Positions 48,001 through 58,174 of a stretch of DNA of 64,000 bases are shown piece by piece. The notes below the pieces were generated by a model, which was not told where the DNA came from, searched no databases, and saw nothing but the letters and a program-made list of their open reading frames with translations. The stretch covers positions 372,001-436,000 of the forward strand of contig VIIQ02000071.1 of the NCBI GenBank assembly GCA_007449985.2, in the 5' to 3' direction. Both the position numbers and the translations under genes were made by a program. Within the stretch, counting starts at the first letter, position 1, and each line of letters begins with the position of its first letter. The stretch comes from Desmodesmus armatus. Taxonomy: Eukaryota; Chlorophyta; Chlorophyceae; Sphaeropleales; Scenedesmaceae.

Positions 48001-51000
48001 CATGCCTTGGTAGGGCGCCCCAAGGTCTGGCTGATGTGGAGCTCTTGCAAATTGAGCAGTCATCCTGGCACTGGCTGGCTATCAGACAGGTTTGCAGCGG
48101 GGGCTGAGCCCAAACCAAGTGTGCTGTACGGTGCTGCGTAATGGGGTACGACAAGTGGAAGGCCCTTGGAGGCATCCTCATGAGCCCTTGGCTCGCTGGC
48201 TAGTGCTGAGGATGGGACCTTGTCCCCAAAATACTGTACTGTAATGATGACTGCAGCTAGGTGCCTGCAAAGCACAAGCAACATGCAGATCCCTACCCGC
48301 AGCCTGACTCAGGTAGTGCCGGCCTAGGTATCCCTAGCAGTACGACAGCAACAACATACCTTCTCTGAAGCACTGCGCACCACTTTCAACATACGCCCCC
48401 CCCCCCTGTCCCCTCCCCCACCCCCTCCCCCAAACCACACACATCAGACTATGTTGGCATGCCTGATAGACTGCTTGCATGTGACTTGCATGATCATAGT
48501 ATGCTAGCTACTCAAGTAATCCCTGCGCCAACACAAGCACGTACCTGCTGGGTCTATGTCGAATGTAGCCACCATCTGTTCCGTTGCTGCCTCAGGGTCT
48601 GCTGAGGGTAGGTCCACCTTGTTCAGCACAGGCAGCAGCAGCAGGTCCTGCTCAAACGCAAGGTAGAAGTTGGCAACAGTCTGCAGGGAAGCGCAGGAAC
48701 ACACAGCAGCGCCAACAGACAACTGGGGACAGGCTAGTAGCGCATTCTGGGTCACAGTGTGGTTGTTTTCTGTAATCCTGAGAGGTGTGGTTATCCAAAT
48801 GGGCACGGCGGCTGGCAGTCGCTACCAGGGCTGTGCTGAGTGCAGCCATGCGCACACAGCCTGTACGGCCAGTTGTCTGCATGACACAAGCCGCCGCACG
48901 AGCACAGTGTTGCAAGCACAGCGGTGTACAGCCGGTGCTGGGGACAGACCAATGCTGGTGCTGTCAATGTGCTGCAGCCACACCAAAAGCACGGAAATAG
49001 CGCCTCAGATGCCCCAGACAGTCTGAATGCAGCCTGTAGCTAATCTGAACCGTCTGAATGGGATCTGAAATGATTTGAAAATGTTGGGTTACCAGAGTGC
49101 TGGGCAGCCTACCTGTGCCTGCACGCCTTGGCTGGCGTCCACCAGCAGCAGGGCACCCTGACAGGCAGCCAGGCTACGAGACACCTGGCAGCAGGGGGGA
49201 GGGGCAGCACCATGGGACAGACACACTTCAGCCAGGGGGCTATGCCATGCTGAAGGCATGTATCGTGGTTACGCAGCAAGGCGCATGGAAACTGGAAGTA
49301 GGTTGGGGTGCTGCCTACAGTGCGGAAGACCTGACCTGTACACTACTGCAGCTGGTTCAGGAGCTTTGGCAGCTTTGGCTGGGCACCCCCAAGCCACTAT
49401 CTACCGTATATCTAGGCTTAGGACAACCCGGCCCTGCACTGCGCACCCTCCCAGCTGCCCCCCCCCCCACCCCTGTCACACCTCGTAGCTGAAGTCGACA
49501 TGTCCCGGTGTGTCTATGAGGTTGAGCAGGTAGTGCTGCCCGTCAGTGTGTTGGTAGACCAGGGAAGCACTCTGGGCCTTGATGGTGATGCCACGCTCAC
49601 GCTCAACCTGCGGCAGGCGCAAACAGCAGCAGCGGCAGCAGCAGCAGCAGCAACCGCAGCAGCAGCAGCAGCAGTCGACACGCGCATTTGGGTGATGCTG
49701 CGCTCATGATCAAGTGACAAAGACACTGGCAATGACAGCAGCGATCATTGTTATAACCAATGTAGTGCAGCGAGGGGGGCAGCCTGCCAAACCAGCCAAC
49801 ACATGCGCTATTTGTTGGCAGCCAACTTGAACAGGAGCCAGCGCAAAGGGACGCAGTGCATGGGTGAACTTGGGGGCAATATGGGGTCAGGGTCTTGCTC
49901 GACCCTCCAGCCCTCGCCTTCTGCTGCGGGTGTTTGACGCTTGTCATGAAAACTGGCAAAACATGCACCTGACATCCCTCCCCCATCACGCCCAGGAGCA
50001 GCAGCATGGCATGTGCGTTGAGACAGTTGCAATTCCCTCTCAATCACCCTCCTCACCCCCTCCCCGCAGGGACCCCACTGCATGCGTGCCCCCCACTCCC
50101 TCGCCCCCCACACATGCCCCTTGCGCTGTCCGATGCATTCATGTGTTCCTAGAAACACAGTCTCACCTGCAGCTTGTCGAGGTACTGGGGCCGTGACCCA
50201 ACAGGGACTGCGCCTGTCATCTGCATTAGTCGGTCAGCCAGGGTGGACTTGCCATGGTCGATGTGCGCGATGATGCAGAAGTTCCTGAGCATGGTGTAAC
50301 ATCGGCGGCACAGCATACATATCATGGTCAGGCATACATTGAGTACATGTTGCACCTGCGCCCCAGAATGCATCACCCCCACCGTCACAACCCTCGCCCT
50401 CCGGCATTCTGGTGTACAACTGGCAGATCACAGGCAGAATTTGCTGTTGAGTGGCAAGGCAAACCCTCAATGGAAAGCACAAGACTCAAACGGCAGCTGC
50501 TCACTGCCGGTGTCAACGCCACACATAACAATAAATGGAAATTGTCAACATGCCTCCCACCTTATTCTCTCTGGCGGGAACATGTCCGGAGTGAACCCTC
50601 CACGAACAAACCCGGTTGCAGGGCCTCCCTGACTGCTGCTGGTATTGCTGCTGGTGCTGAACGCGGCATGGCCTGTGCTTCTGCTGCATTTGCCGGCAAA
50701 ACAATGTGGCTGCTGATGCGCCACCCATGGCCATGGGCTGCTGCTGCGGCTGCTACTGTGGCTCAGCCTAGTCAACAATGTGGGCCAGGTTGTCGAGTGC
50801 TGCTGCTGTGTGTTGACGGATTCCTGCTGCTGCCGCTGCTGCTGTTGGTCCTGCTGCTGCTGCTGGTGGTGGTGGTGGTCCTGCCAGTGCACTGTGTTGC
50901 TTGCACCAAGCGGGCAAAGCAGTCCAGCGGCGGGTGTCGGCAGGGTCCCAGGGAGAGGCAGCTGGCGTTGCTGGTTTCCCAGTGCATCACAGGAGTGCTG

Positions 51001-51210
51001 CTGAGTCCACAGCTGTTCTGGCAGCAGTTGCTGTGCCAGCCTGTCGGGGCAGCGGGGCGGTTGCTGCTGCTCAGGTTGTGGTGAGGTTGCTGCATGGGGC
51101 TGCACGGTATGGATTTGACTGCAAAGGTGAGTCAAAGCTCTGGACACAGCTGAGTTTGCATACCCAAATAGGAAGTTGCTGCAACTGATCTGAGGCAGCT
51201 GAGGCAGCAT
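42083..51210 (-). CDS. GUF1: Translation factor GUF1 homologue (EF4/LepA GTPase), mitochondrial type
   Basis: Sixteen exons, high to low: 51210-50561, 50286-50167, 49607-49482, 49184-49113, 48680-48545, 47837-47774, 47451-47374, 47165-47069, 46822-46769, 46582-46453, 46026-45903, 44551-44380, 44060-43678, 43259-43147, 42902-42820, 42280-42083. All phases join without a break. Exon 1 (about 216 residues, Gln/Ser/Ala-rich) is a long leader ending MFPPERIR. Then [19 protein letters not shown] (P-loop), [14 protein letters not shown] (switch I), [14 protein letters not shown] ([11 protein letters not shown]), [36 protein letters not shown] and the EF4-specific C-terminus [22 protein letters not shown]4 back-translocates stalled organellar ribosomes. 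Phrases such as [12 protein letters not shown] fit plant mitochondrial GUF1. Exon 13 has an insertion of about 60 Gly/Ser/Ala-rich residues between QLEYNFLGG and [11 protein letters not shown]. Confidence 0.95.
44488..45420 (-). repeat. Array of partial GUF1 exon-12 copies within intron 11
   Basis: The 5' edge of exon 12, with its acceptor (cctgcag then gtgtggcttcctggg on the minus strand), recurs near 44708-44745, 44830-44905, 44977-45013, 45101-45180 and 45366-45420, with weaker traces near 44600-44640 and 45218. Several keep the coding sense of [18 protein letters not shown], up to about 25 residues. Each copy is followed by a variant of gtggtgcatgctgtgtgagtggggtg. The true exon 12 is 44380-44551, as only it continues to [12 protein letters not shown]. 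Confidence 0.85.
45275..45406. repeat. Long inverted repeat (59-base arms, 14-base loop)
   Basis: Arms 45275-45333 and 45348-45406 are reverse complements with three mismatches (I compared them base by base), separated by gtcaccacactaac. The outer part of the arms carries exon-12-derived sequence (ctcctgctgcaggcactgca). In the transcript this would form one long near-perfect stem. Confidence 0.92.
45443..45872. repeat. Direct duplication of ~200 bases in GUF1 intron 11
   Basis: Two copies of gggtggtggatgctgtgtga...cacagcagtttgtg(g/a)ctcacaag lie at about 45451-45680 and 45682-45872. The first holds an extra poly-C tract. They share the segments ggaggtg(g)gtcgaggg, aagctgcattc or agatgcggcattc, and gcaggccgctgaat(g/t)tt. 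Confidence 0.85.
47463..47492 (+). repeat. (CAG)n microsatellite in GUF1 intron 6
   Basis: About ten consecutive cag/agc units in the intron between exons 6 and 7. Confidence 0.85.
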
Positions 51211-51534
51211 GATGGACAATCGATCCACAAGACAGTGCAGCCAGCCAATAAATGAGTTCTTCCAAAGCTTCAACACTTGTTTCATGCAAGAATACAAAGC
51301 ATCATCGACATATTGATGACTGATGACCGTTGCAAGCAAAAGCAGCAGCGGAGGTAAGGCACACATGTGCAATGCTACCAGTTGACTCAGTGCTACGCAG
51401 CGTATTTTGTTTTGTGGCCAAAGATGCATGCTCCCCCATTGGGCGGGATGTGCTGTTGTGATTGCGAGGCTGGCACAGGTCTCCTTCATAAGCTCTAGCA
51501 AACACATTTTCAATTGCAGTATCCACATTTGATT
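51211..51534. promoter_or_regulatory. Short bidirectional promoter region
   Basis: Only 324 bases separate the GUF1 start codon (51210, minus) from the start of the secreted beta-propeller gene (51535, plus). Both core promoters and 5' leaders must fit here, unless further-upstream starts are used. No clear TATA box is visible. Confidence 0.4.
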
Positions 51535-54500
51535 ATGATTGCGCTGCTATTGCTGCTGCTCAGCGGCTGGGGAGCTCAGGGAGAGGTGAGGGGTGGGACA
51601 CAAGTGGTCCCACAACAGCAATGGTTGGCATCTGATCTCCTTGCAGCACCAGGACCCTGCTGTTTTCTCAAATCAATTTTGCCGGATGGTGTGCTTGTTA
51701 ACCGCCTTTCACACCATGTAATAATCCCCTGCACTTCTGTCCCTGCCCTCGTTCGGTTGCAGACCCCTCCAGCAAACCCAACTGCCACACCAGCAACAGC
51801 AGCAACACTAGCAACCAGCAGCAGCATCAGTTTTGCTATCCATCTGCCTTATTGGATGACAACAGACCGCTCAGCAGATATAGCACTGAACTTCACAACA
51901 GCAGATGCAGCACAGCAGCAGCAGGAGGCCGCCCCCATCAGCTTCAGAGGCAAACCGCTTGAGTCCCTATCCCTGCGCAAGGGATACTACCACGGCAACG
52001 TGGCAGTTGTGCGTTTTGGCGGGCAATACATCACTGCTGTCCGCAAAATCCAGTTCTACATCACCCCTCGGACGTCAGTTGCTGACTACCCCACTGACCC
52101 TGACCCCAGTAAGTCATCCTGCTTTGCTGACACCATCATCGGGGCCAAGGGAGCGGTGTAGATGCCCAGCACGCCTTGTGTGAATGCATTTCATGCACAG
52201 TATTGTCTCAGCATGCTCACCCTTTTGAGTCTGGCTTCCTTTCAATCTCAACCTCAACTGCACCACCACCTCACAGCCCCCCAACCCTGTTGCGCCCGGG
52301 CCGCGTCCAGCAGCTGCCCAGCCGAGCTATATGCTGCAGGGCAACTTCAGCTTGCACTTGCAAGGGGCTCAGGGGCAGTGCTGTACCTTGCTGTGAGCAG
52401 CCCCGCAAAGCTTTAGTAGCAGCAGCATCCGTGGTTGCCCCCAGAGACATCTGGACCTTGTTGGACATGCATCTCAGCTGCGACGGACCCTGATTGCTGC
52501 TGCTGCTGCTGTGTTGGTGCTGCAGAGAAGAAGTGGATCAGTTGGTGGACCAACAGGATCAGCCTGTGCACAGCAGATGCTGCCACACTGCAGCCCCAGG
52601 CCTGCACCAACTTTGACCCACGCAACTGGACCGACTGCATGTGGAATGCGGGCTTTGAGACACTAGGTGTGTTGGTACTAGACTGCATTCAACGTGTGCC
52701 TTGGGGAGAGGGGTTTTTGGAAGGAAGGCAGGCCAATCGTTGTTGGGCAACGTCAGCAGTGTCACTGGTGCGGTTGTCATGGTGGCATCTTGTCAGGTTG
52801 AAGCGGCTTCAACTCACTCCAACATCAGGCACAGTCATCCCTCTGCCCCACCCACTGATACTCTCTACACACCACCACCGCCACCACGCACTAATCGCAA
52901 CACAACCACACCGCACCCCCTTAAACCCCCCCCCCCCACACACACACACACACCTCCACCCTCTACAGGCCCAGAGGACCCCCGCCTTATCATCTGGCCC
53001 AGCAAGGGCCTCTTCATCATGTTCAACAGCAAGCCCTGGCCCATCAACCCCGCCGGCACCAAGCCCGCAGACACGCAATGCGCAGGACCCTGGGCGCAGC
53101 AGCCCTACCTCATGCCCCTCACAGCGTACACCAGCCCCCAGCCCCCGCAGCAGCCGCCGCCGCAGCAGCAGCAGCAGCAGCAGGGTGACCCCTGGGTCCA
53201 AGGCATCATCCGGCTGCAGTACCTGCCACCGGAGTTGCAGGGTGCTGGGGCCAGGCAGCGCTGGAGCGGCTGCAGAAGGCACACGGGGGGTCGGGGCCTG
53301 TCCTGCACAAGCAGAAGAACTGGAACCCCTTCATATACAAGGACCAACTCTACTTCTCACAGGTGCATGGGAGGGCAGGGATGGGGGCGGGGGGTTTTCA
53401 AATTGGGCGTGAAGGCGTTTTGGGGGGTGGTGCTCACAGCAGATCTGGCATTGTCCTGACAAGCAGGAGGACTGGAACGTTTCATGAGTGGGGATGACCC
53501 CTACTTTGTGCAGGTGCGTGGGGTTGATAATACTGGTGGGGTCACGTCCTAGAAAGAGGCACGCAATGTTTGTGGACATGATCACGGGATCCAGCATCTG
53601 TTGATGCTGCCTCTGTTGTTGCTGTCTGCTGCTGTGGGTGCTGTCGCTCACGGTGTCGCTGCTGCTGCTGCTGCTGCTGCCATCCAGGCCTTCATGCCCC
53701 ACGTTGTGATCAAGCCGGAGCCGGATGGCACCTGCACCAGGGTTCACGTGACAGATGGCCTGCCCTTTGCCGCCCTGCCGGCCAAGCCGCGGGGCAACAC
53801 GCAGGCTGTGCTGCTGCCTGCAGCGCTCACTGGCCTCAGCAGGGCTGTGTACCTTGGCATCGTGCACACTGAAGTGGACCGGAAGTATGAAAACTACTTC
53901 TATCAGATGGAGGTGAGGCTGGGTGGCACGGTGGCTGAGGAGTCAATGCAGGATTTGTCAGCTCTGTGAAAGGGGAATGGTGACATTTCGTTCCGATGAA
54001 AGGAGTCGAAACGATTGAGTAGGCTGGGCGGCGTGGAGCCAGCTTCCTGTTGCGGCTTGCGCATCATGCGAGCCCCAGCCTGTCATCTCCTGCACGTGCA
54101 GTTCTTGCGCCTGCCACTTACATAGGCATGGACCTGCACCGCACTTGTCCGTTCCCCTGACACCTGTCATCAACACCTAGACACTTTGCAACTGCAGCCA
54201 TGCAGCCCTGCCTGGTGCCTGTCGTCAACCCACGCTGCTATATAAAGTATCCTGGCAGGTATAGGGGAAACTGCAAGCTTGTACATTCAGTCACACCTGG
54301 CCCCTGTCCTGAACACATGTCTGTCCCTGCCCCTGCCCCTGCCCCCACCACTGCTGTCCACAGGCTGAGCCGCCGTTTGCCATCACCGCAGTGTCGGCAG
54401 TGCTGCCGCTGGTGCCCGGCAAGCACCCGCGTGTGCCGGCATGGGACCACATCAGCTTCCCGCTTTCCCTGCAGCTGCTAGAGGACACCAACCAGGTGCG

Positions 54501-54978
54501 CAGCTGTGTTGCTGCAGGCTTGTGTCATCATATCTACACCACTCAGACTCCAACTCGTTGAGTGATGACGGCGTACCCTGCAGCGGGGCTTCTCATATGT
54601 TGAACGCATCTCAAACGCAACATGGCATCACATGTGTAGCACACTGTTTGGGTCCTCAGTGTGTGCTGCTGGGCTTCGTTAAATGCTGTTGCCTGTTTGT
54701 GACACCAGGTGCTTATCGGCTACGGCAGCGGGGACCAGGTCCCCCGCGTCAAGCTCATGCCCTTGGGGGAGGTCCTGGCACTGTTTGATGCTCAGCAGCA
54801 GCAGCAGCAGCAGGCGAGCGCCGCGACAGATGGAACGCTGGGTGGGAAGCTAGCAGGGAAGCTCAGCGCCAACAACCTCAGCCCGCGCGCGCAAGCGGCA
54901 GCAACGGCGGCTGTGGCAGCTGTAGAGGAGGCGATAGGGGTGCTGCCTGCAACAGCGGCGGCTGCTTCTGCTGGGTGA
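51535..54978 (+). CDS. Secreted beta-propeller glycosidase/glycosyltransferase-like protein
   Basis: It starts with a signal peptide, MIALLLLLLSGWGAQGE. Exons: 51535-51585, 51763-about 52155 (or 52108), about 52277-52392 (uncertain), about 52508-52668, 52969-53362, 53688-53912, 54364-54495, 54709-54978. Blocks: FAIHLPYWMTTDRS, FRGKPLESLSLRKGYYHGNV, a WISWWTN...NWTDCMWNAGFETL segment, then GPEDPRLIIWPSKGLFIMFN, QKNWNPFIYKDQLYFSQ, MPHVVIKPEPDG, YLGIVHTEVDRKYENYFYQM, FPLSLQLLEDTNQVLIGYGS, and GDQVPRV. The EDPR...KNW.PF...H...GYGSGD order is that of five-bladed beta-propeller carbohydrate enzymes (GH43/GH130-like). The precise family and substrate are unknown. A poly-Gln run interrupts exon 5 and another precedes the Ala-rich C-terminus. 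Exon 5 has a -1 frame break at about 53241-53262, between LPPELQG and the QAALERLQKAHGG frame. Confidence 0.75.
53460..53518 (+). repeat. Degenerate copy of the end of propeller exon 5
   Basis: Bases about 53460-53518 (acaagcaggaggactggaac...ctactttgtgcaggtgcgtgg) resemble the exon-5 end at 53306-53370 (acaagcagaagaactggaac...ctacttctcacaggtgcatgg), including the donor. The copy has stops or changes in frame and is likely a decayed duplicate. Confidence 0.6.
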
Positions 54979-56940
54979 CTGCTGTTGAGCAGCAGCAAGA
55001 GATTATGTGCTGTCACCGAGCCACGTCACTCCACACACCAGCAGCACCCTCAGCACCCTCAGCAGCAGTGATACCTCGCACAGCCAAGCAAGGGTGCATT
55101 GGCGGCAGGCGGCAGCAACTTGCCAGGCGCCAGTTATGCCTTTGTCGTTGACCGGGTTCTACACCATATGGCTTCTGGACTGCATGCCCTCGCACGCGTG
55201 ACACTACCACATTGATCGTTCCCCACTGCGTGCACCATTGTTTTATTGAGTGATACCTACAGTGCAGTTGGTTGCTTACAGCGCTCGGGATGAGTGATCT
55301 TATGCCAACCTGTGTGTTGTCCTGAAGCCAGGTTGGCTGACAGTGCAGCCTTGTGACATGGCTGATGCATTTTGGGTCTGGATGTTGGATTTCATCATGT
55401 ACTTTCCATTGTTGCGCAAACGCACTGCTTGTTTCGTGAGCAAGCTTGCTGCTGCTGTGTATCGGGGCGACCCGCATGCACTACTTTTTCGTAAGCAAGC
55501 TTGCTGCTGCTGTGTATGCGAAGTTGCTTTTTGCTCACGACACTCGTGTGGTTGGCACGGTGGTCGAGCTGTTCGATCAGTTGAAACCAACCGCGGCCTT
55601 GTTTGGGTCATGGCTGGCAGGCCACACCAGGGCCAGTGCGCCGTGAGCAATCTGGGTGTTATCACTGCATGTACGTTGTGTGTTGTGTCTCAAGCACGGC
55701 TGTTTGTTAGAGTTGCTCTTTCCATGAGCATTGTCCCTCGGCTACATGCAAGCATGCAGGGTGGCCACCTAGTCACAGACTGATTGACGTTTGGCACACA
55801 CCACCGCTGTGCGGTGGGTTTCATTGCACTTGGTTGGGGTAAATCTCCTCCACATGCATACTGTTGATCGCGGCAGCTGATACATCTGTCGCACACATGG
55901 GGTGCCGGTGCAGCTGGGTGTGCGGCTTACAGCTGCAGTGTCAAAGCGCCCATGCTATCCTAGTGCGCAGGCCCTCAACACCTGTTACGTGAGCTGGCAT
56001 GGGTCCGTCACGCGTAAGATGCAGCTGGTGGTTGTTGTGGGGCCCACATTATTGAGCTCGAGTTGTTGTTGCCACACTTGCTGTATCAAATGTCACACAG
56101 TACCTAGCTCAACCTTGGGTTCCGTGCTGGGCCTTCCGGTAGTTATTGGGGATGTGTGCTTTAGCCCCCTGTTGATGCAAGGTTGGCCTATTGCTAGAGA
56201 GTGAGGGATATGTAACAACAGTGACTGAGTGAGGTTGCACGGCAGTCTCGCAAAGTGACGCTGAGACTGTGTTCCCTAGGGGCACTGTCACCTCGCCAGC
56301 ACCTGGTGGACAGTGGGGTCCCACAGGTACAACAACATCGTGTCTTGCCAGTCAAAGCACACCATTAGGTACTTTAGAGTGGACCTGTAATCTGTCGCTC
56401 TCCAGTTCACATCTCAGCAGCAACCCAGGGACTGTCGATCACGCTCAAGGCTGCACCGGCGGCCAAGCAGTAGGTGTCGGAGACTGATGGCCTGATAAAA
56501 GCTGGTTGGTTGCCTGCATCACGAAGCAGCATCGCTGTGTCAGGAAAAAGTACGAAAAATGACGCGGGCTTCCACTAAGCCCTAGCACCTTGGCCAAGCT
56601 GAAAGAGCTGTTGACTGTGTATTTTTGTTTTTTGAGTAGGCGGGTGCAGGTGATGGGCTGAGTTTCTTTTTGGACCTTACGTACTCAGGGTTGCAGCTCA
56701 CCTGGCCACCAGCTCATTTTCTTCAAGCATCTAGACATTAATATTGATAAAAAAGTGTGTTTATGCCGCCACAAGCATGCCAGGGCGCGATCAGCACTTC
56801 ATAATCACTTTGGCGCCCCCGCTTGCTGGTGAGCGACGGTGATAGCTACACTGAATTGAAATGATCGAAACAAACTCTTGTCACAAAGACCAATATCCGG
56901 TGTCTGCTGACACTCTGCTGTCCCTGCTGCGCATGCTGCT
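54979..56940. other. 2-kb stretch with no supportable gene
   Basis: No conserved frame is seen. A short internal duplication (gtaagcaagcttgctgctgctgtgtat) occurs at about 55435-55520: gagcaagcttgctgctgctgtgtatcggggcg and its second copy about 55 bases later. Confidence 0.5.
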
Positions 56941-56947
56941 GCTGGTC

Positions 56948-58174
56948 CAGTGGGCCTACCAGGTCCGAAAAGTCAGGAGTTCTCAGGACCACTTGTGGCC
57001 CACAAGCACCGTGTTTGCAGCTGCAGCAAAGTAGCAGCAGCACTTGCAGAGCAGGGATCTGGCAGCTGCCCCTTGACCTGGGACCTCAGCTCACTGCTGG
57101 TCCCTCCCCACAGCCTCCCTGTGCGGAGGGCCACAGTGGTGGCGTGGCTCAACAGCATCTACAGAGCGATCAGCAGCTGTGATTTCGAGGAGCAGACGGA
57201 GGATGCACACACATGTTGTACAGCAACAAATCTCATTGAGCTGCTGGCATTCGCAGATGCAGTGGACACTGAGCGGGGCATCCTGCTGTCCTGCCTGCCT
57301 GCTGATCTGGTGATCAGGAGCAGCATGGGAGGCCAGCCGGTGCAGCTGCTGACAGATGGACGCAGCTACAGCTTCAACGGCCTGCAGCTGTGCTGCTCGA
57401 CAGCAATTGGGTGTCACCAGGTGAGGCAGGCTGCACTGTCAGAACCCTCAGGGCTCTCTAGCATGGTGCAATGTGGGTGGTGTTACGCATGCAAGAGAAG
57501 CACAACATATGTATGTCATATGCACACTACCGGATGCAGCATGTTTAACCCAATGATGCGAACCATGCATGCTTGTGACTGCCGCACAGGTGGGAATGCC
57601 TGCAGGCAGCCTGCAGGAGCAGCAGCAGCTCAGCACAGATGTTGCAGGACAGCTGGAGCAGCTGCTGTTCCTCGCACACAGCATGCAGCTGCAGCCGCTG
57701 ATACAGCGCCTGCACCGCTTCCTCGCTAGCAATGCAGCTGACGCTGCCGGCACTGCCCTCCTGTATGGCGTGTTGGGGCAGGTCTTCACGCAGCGGGTCA
57801 TTTCAGCAGCACTGGGGCCCGCAGCCGCAGCAGCAGCAGCAGACACCCGCAAGCGCTGGATCAGCAGCGTGCTGACTCAGCCTGTGGGGTTTGTGGCGGG
57901 AACGGGCTGGGCGCAGCAGCTGTTGAAGCCTGTACGTCTGCCCAGCAAGCTGCAGGCACCTTGGAGCATCACCGCTGAGCTACAGCAGGAGTGGCTGGGC
58001 AGCCATAAGGGTGACACTGTGTCCGTCGAGTTGGATCTGTTTGACAGCAGTACGATCACGATTGGGCCCAACACGTGGGGTGTGCAGCTGCTGCTGGGGC
58101 CTGCAATGTCTATGCAGGAAAGTGACCATAGGCGGCTCATGAGCAGCAGGCAGCCAAGGTTCAGCCACCCCTGA
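56948..58174 (+). CDS. BTB/POZ-like protein (algal type), two exons visible
   Basis: Exon A, about 56948-57420, ends in phase at a gtgagg donor. Exon B, about 57591-58174, ends at TGA after FSHP. Exon A has LVAHKHRVCSCSKVAAALAE, a BTB-type HxxVL/CxxS start, then VRRATVVAWLNSIYRAIS, TNLIELLAFADAVDTERGIL and LSCLPADL, the pattern of BTB domains expanded in green algae. Exon B is helical: AGQLEQLLFLAHSMQLQPLI and FLASNAADAAGTALLYGVLG, followed by WGVQLLLGP. The function is likely protein-protein interaction, often with cullin-3. The true start is not clear; a small upstream exon probably supplies it. There is no sequence evidence for the substrate. Confidence 0.6.

Larger units (their letters stand above)
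42660..49472. repeat. Homopolymer C/G tracts in GUF1 introns
   Basis: Pure C runs of 8 to 20 bases occur near 42665-42684, 44257-44270, 45519-45534, 47742-47758, 48400-48408 and 49459-49468, and a pure G run near 43101-43123. They lie in introns or repeat copies, never in exons. Similar tracts sit at 24509-24518, 24946-24962, 52927-52937, 63719-63752 and 63944-63970. Confidence 0.85.

Noticed and set aside
49514..49732. Poly-Ala frame in GUF1 intron 2
   Set aside because: Translation of a (CAG)n tract upstream of exon 3.
52435..53412. Single 325-codon frame taken as one exon of the propeller gene
   Set aside because: Real coding sense is confined to its start (WISWWTN...); the middle is intron with CA and poly-C runs, and the real exon 5 uses another frame.
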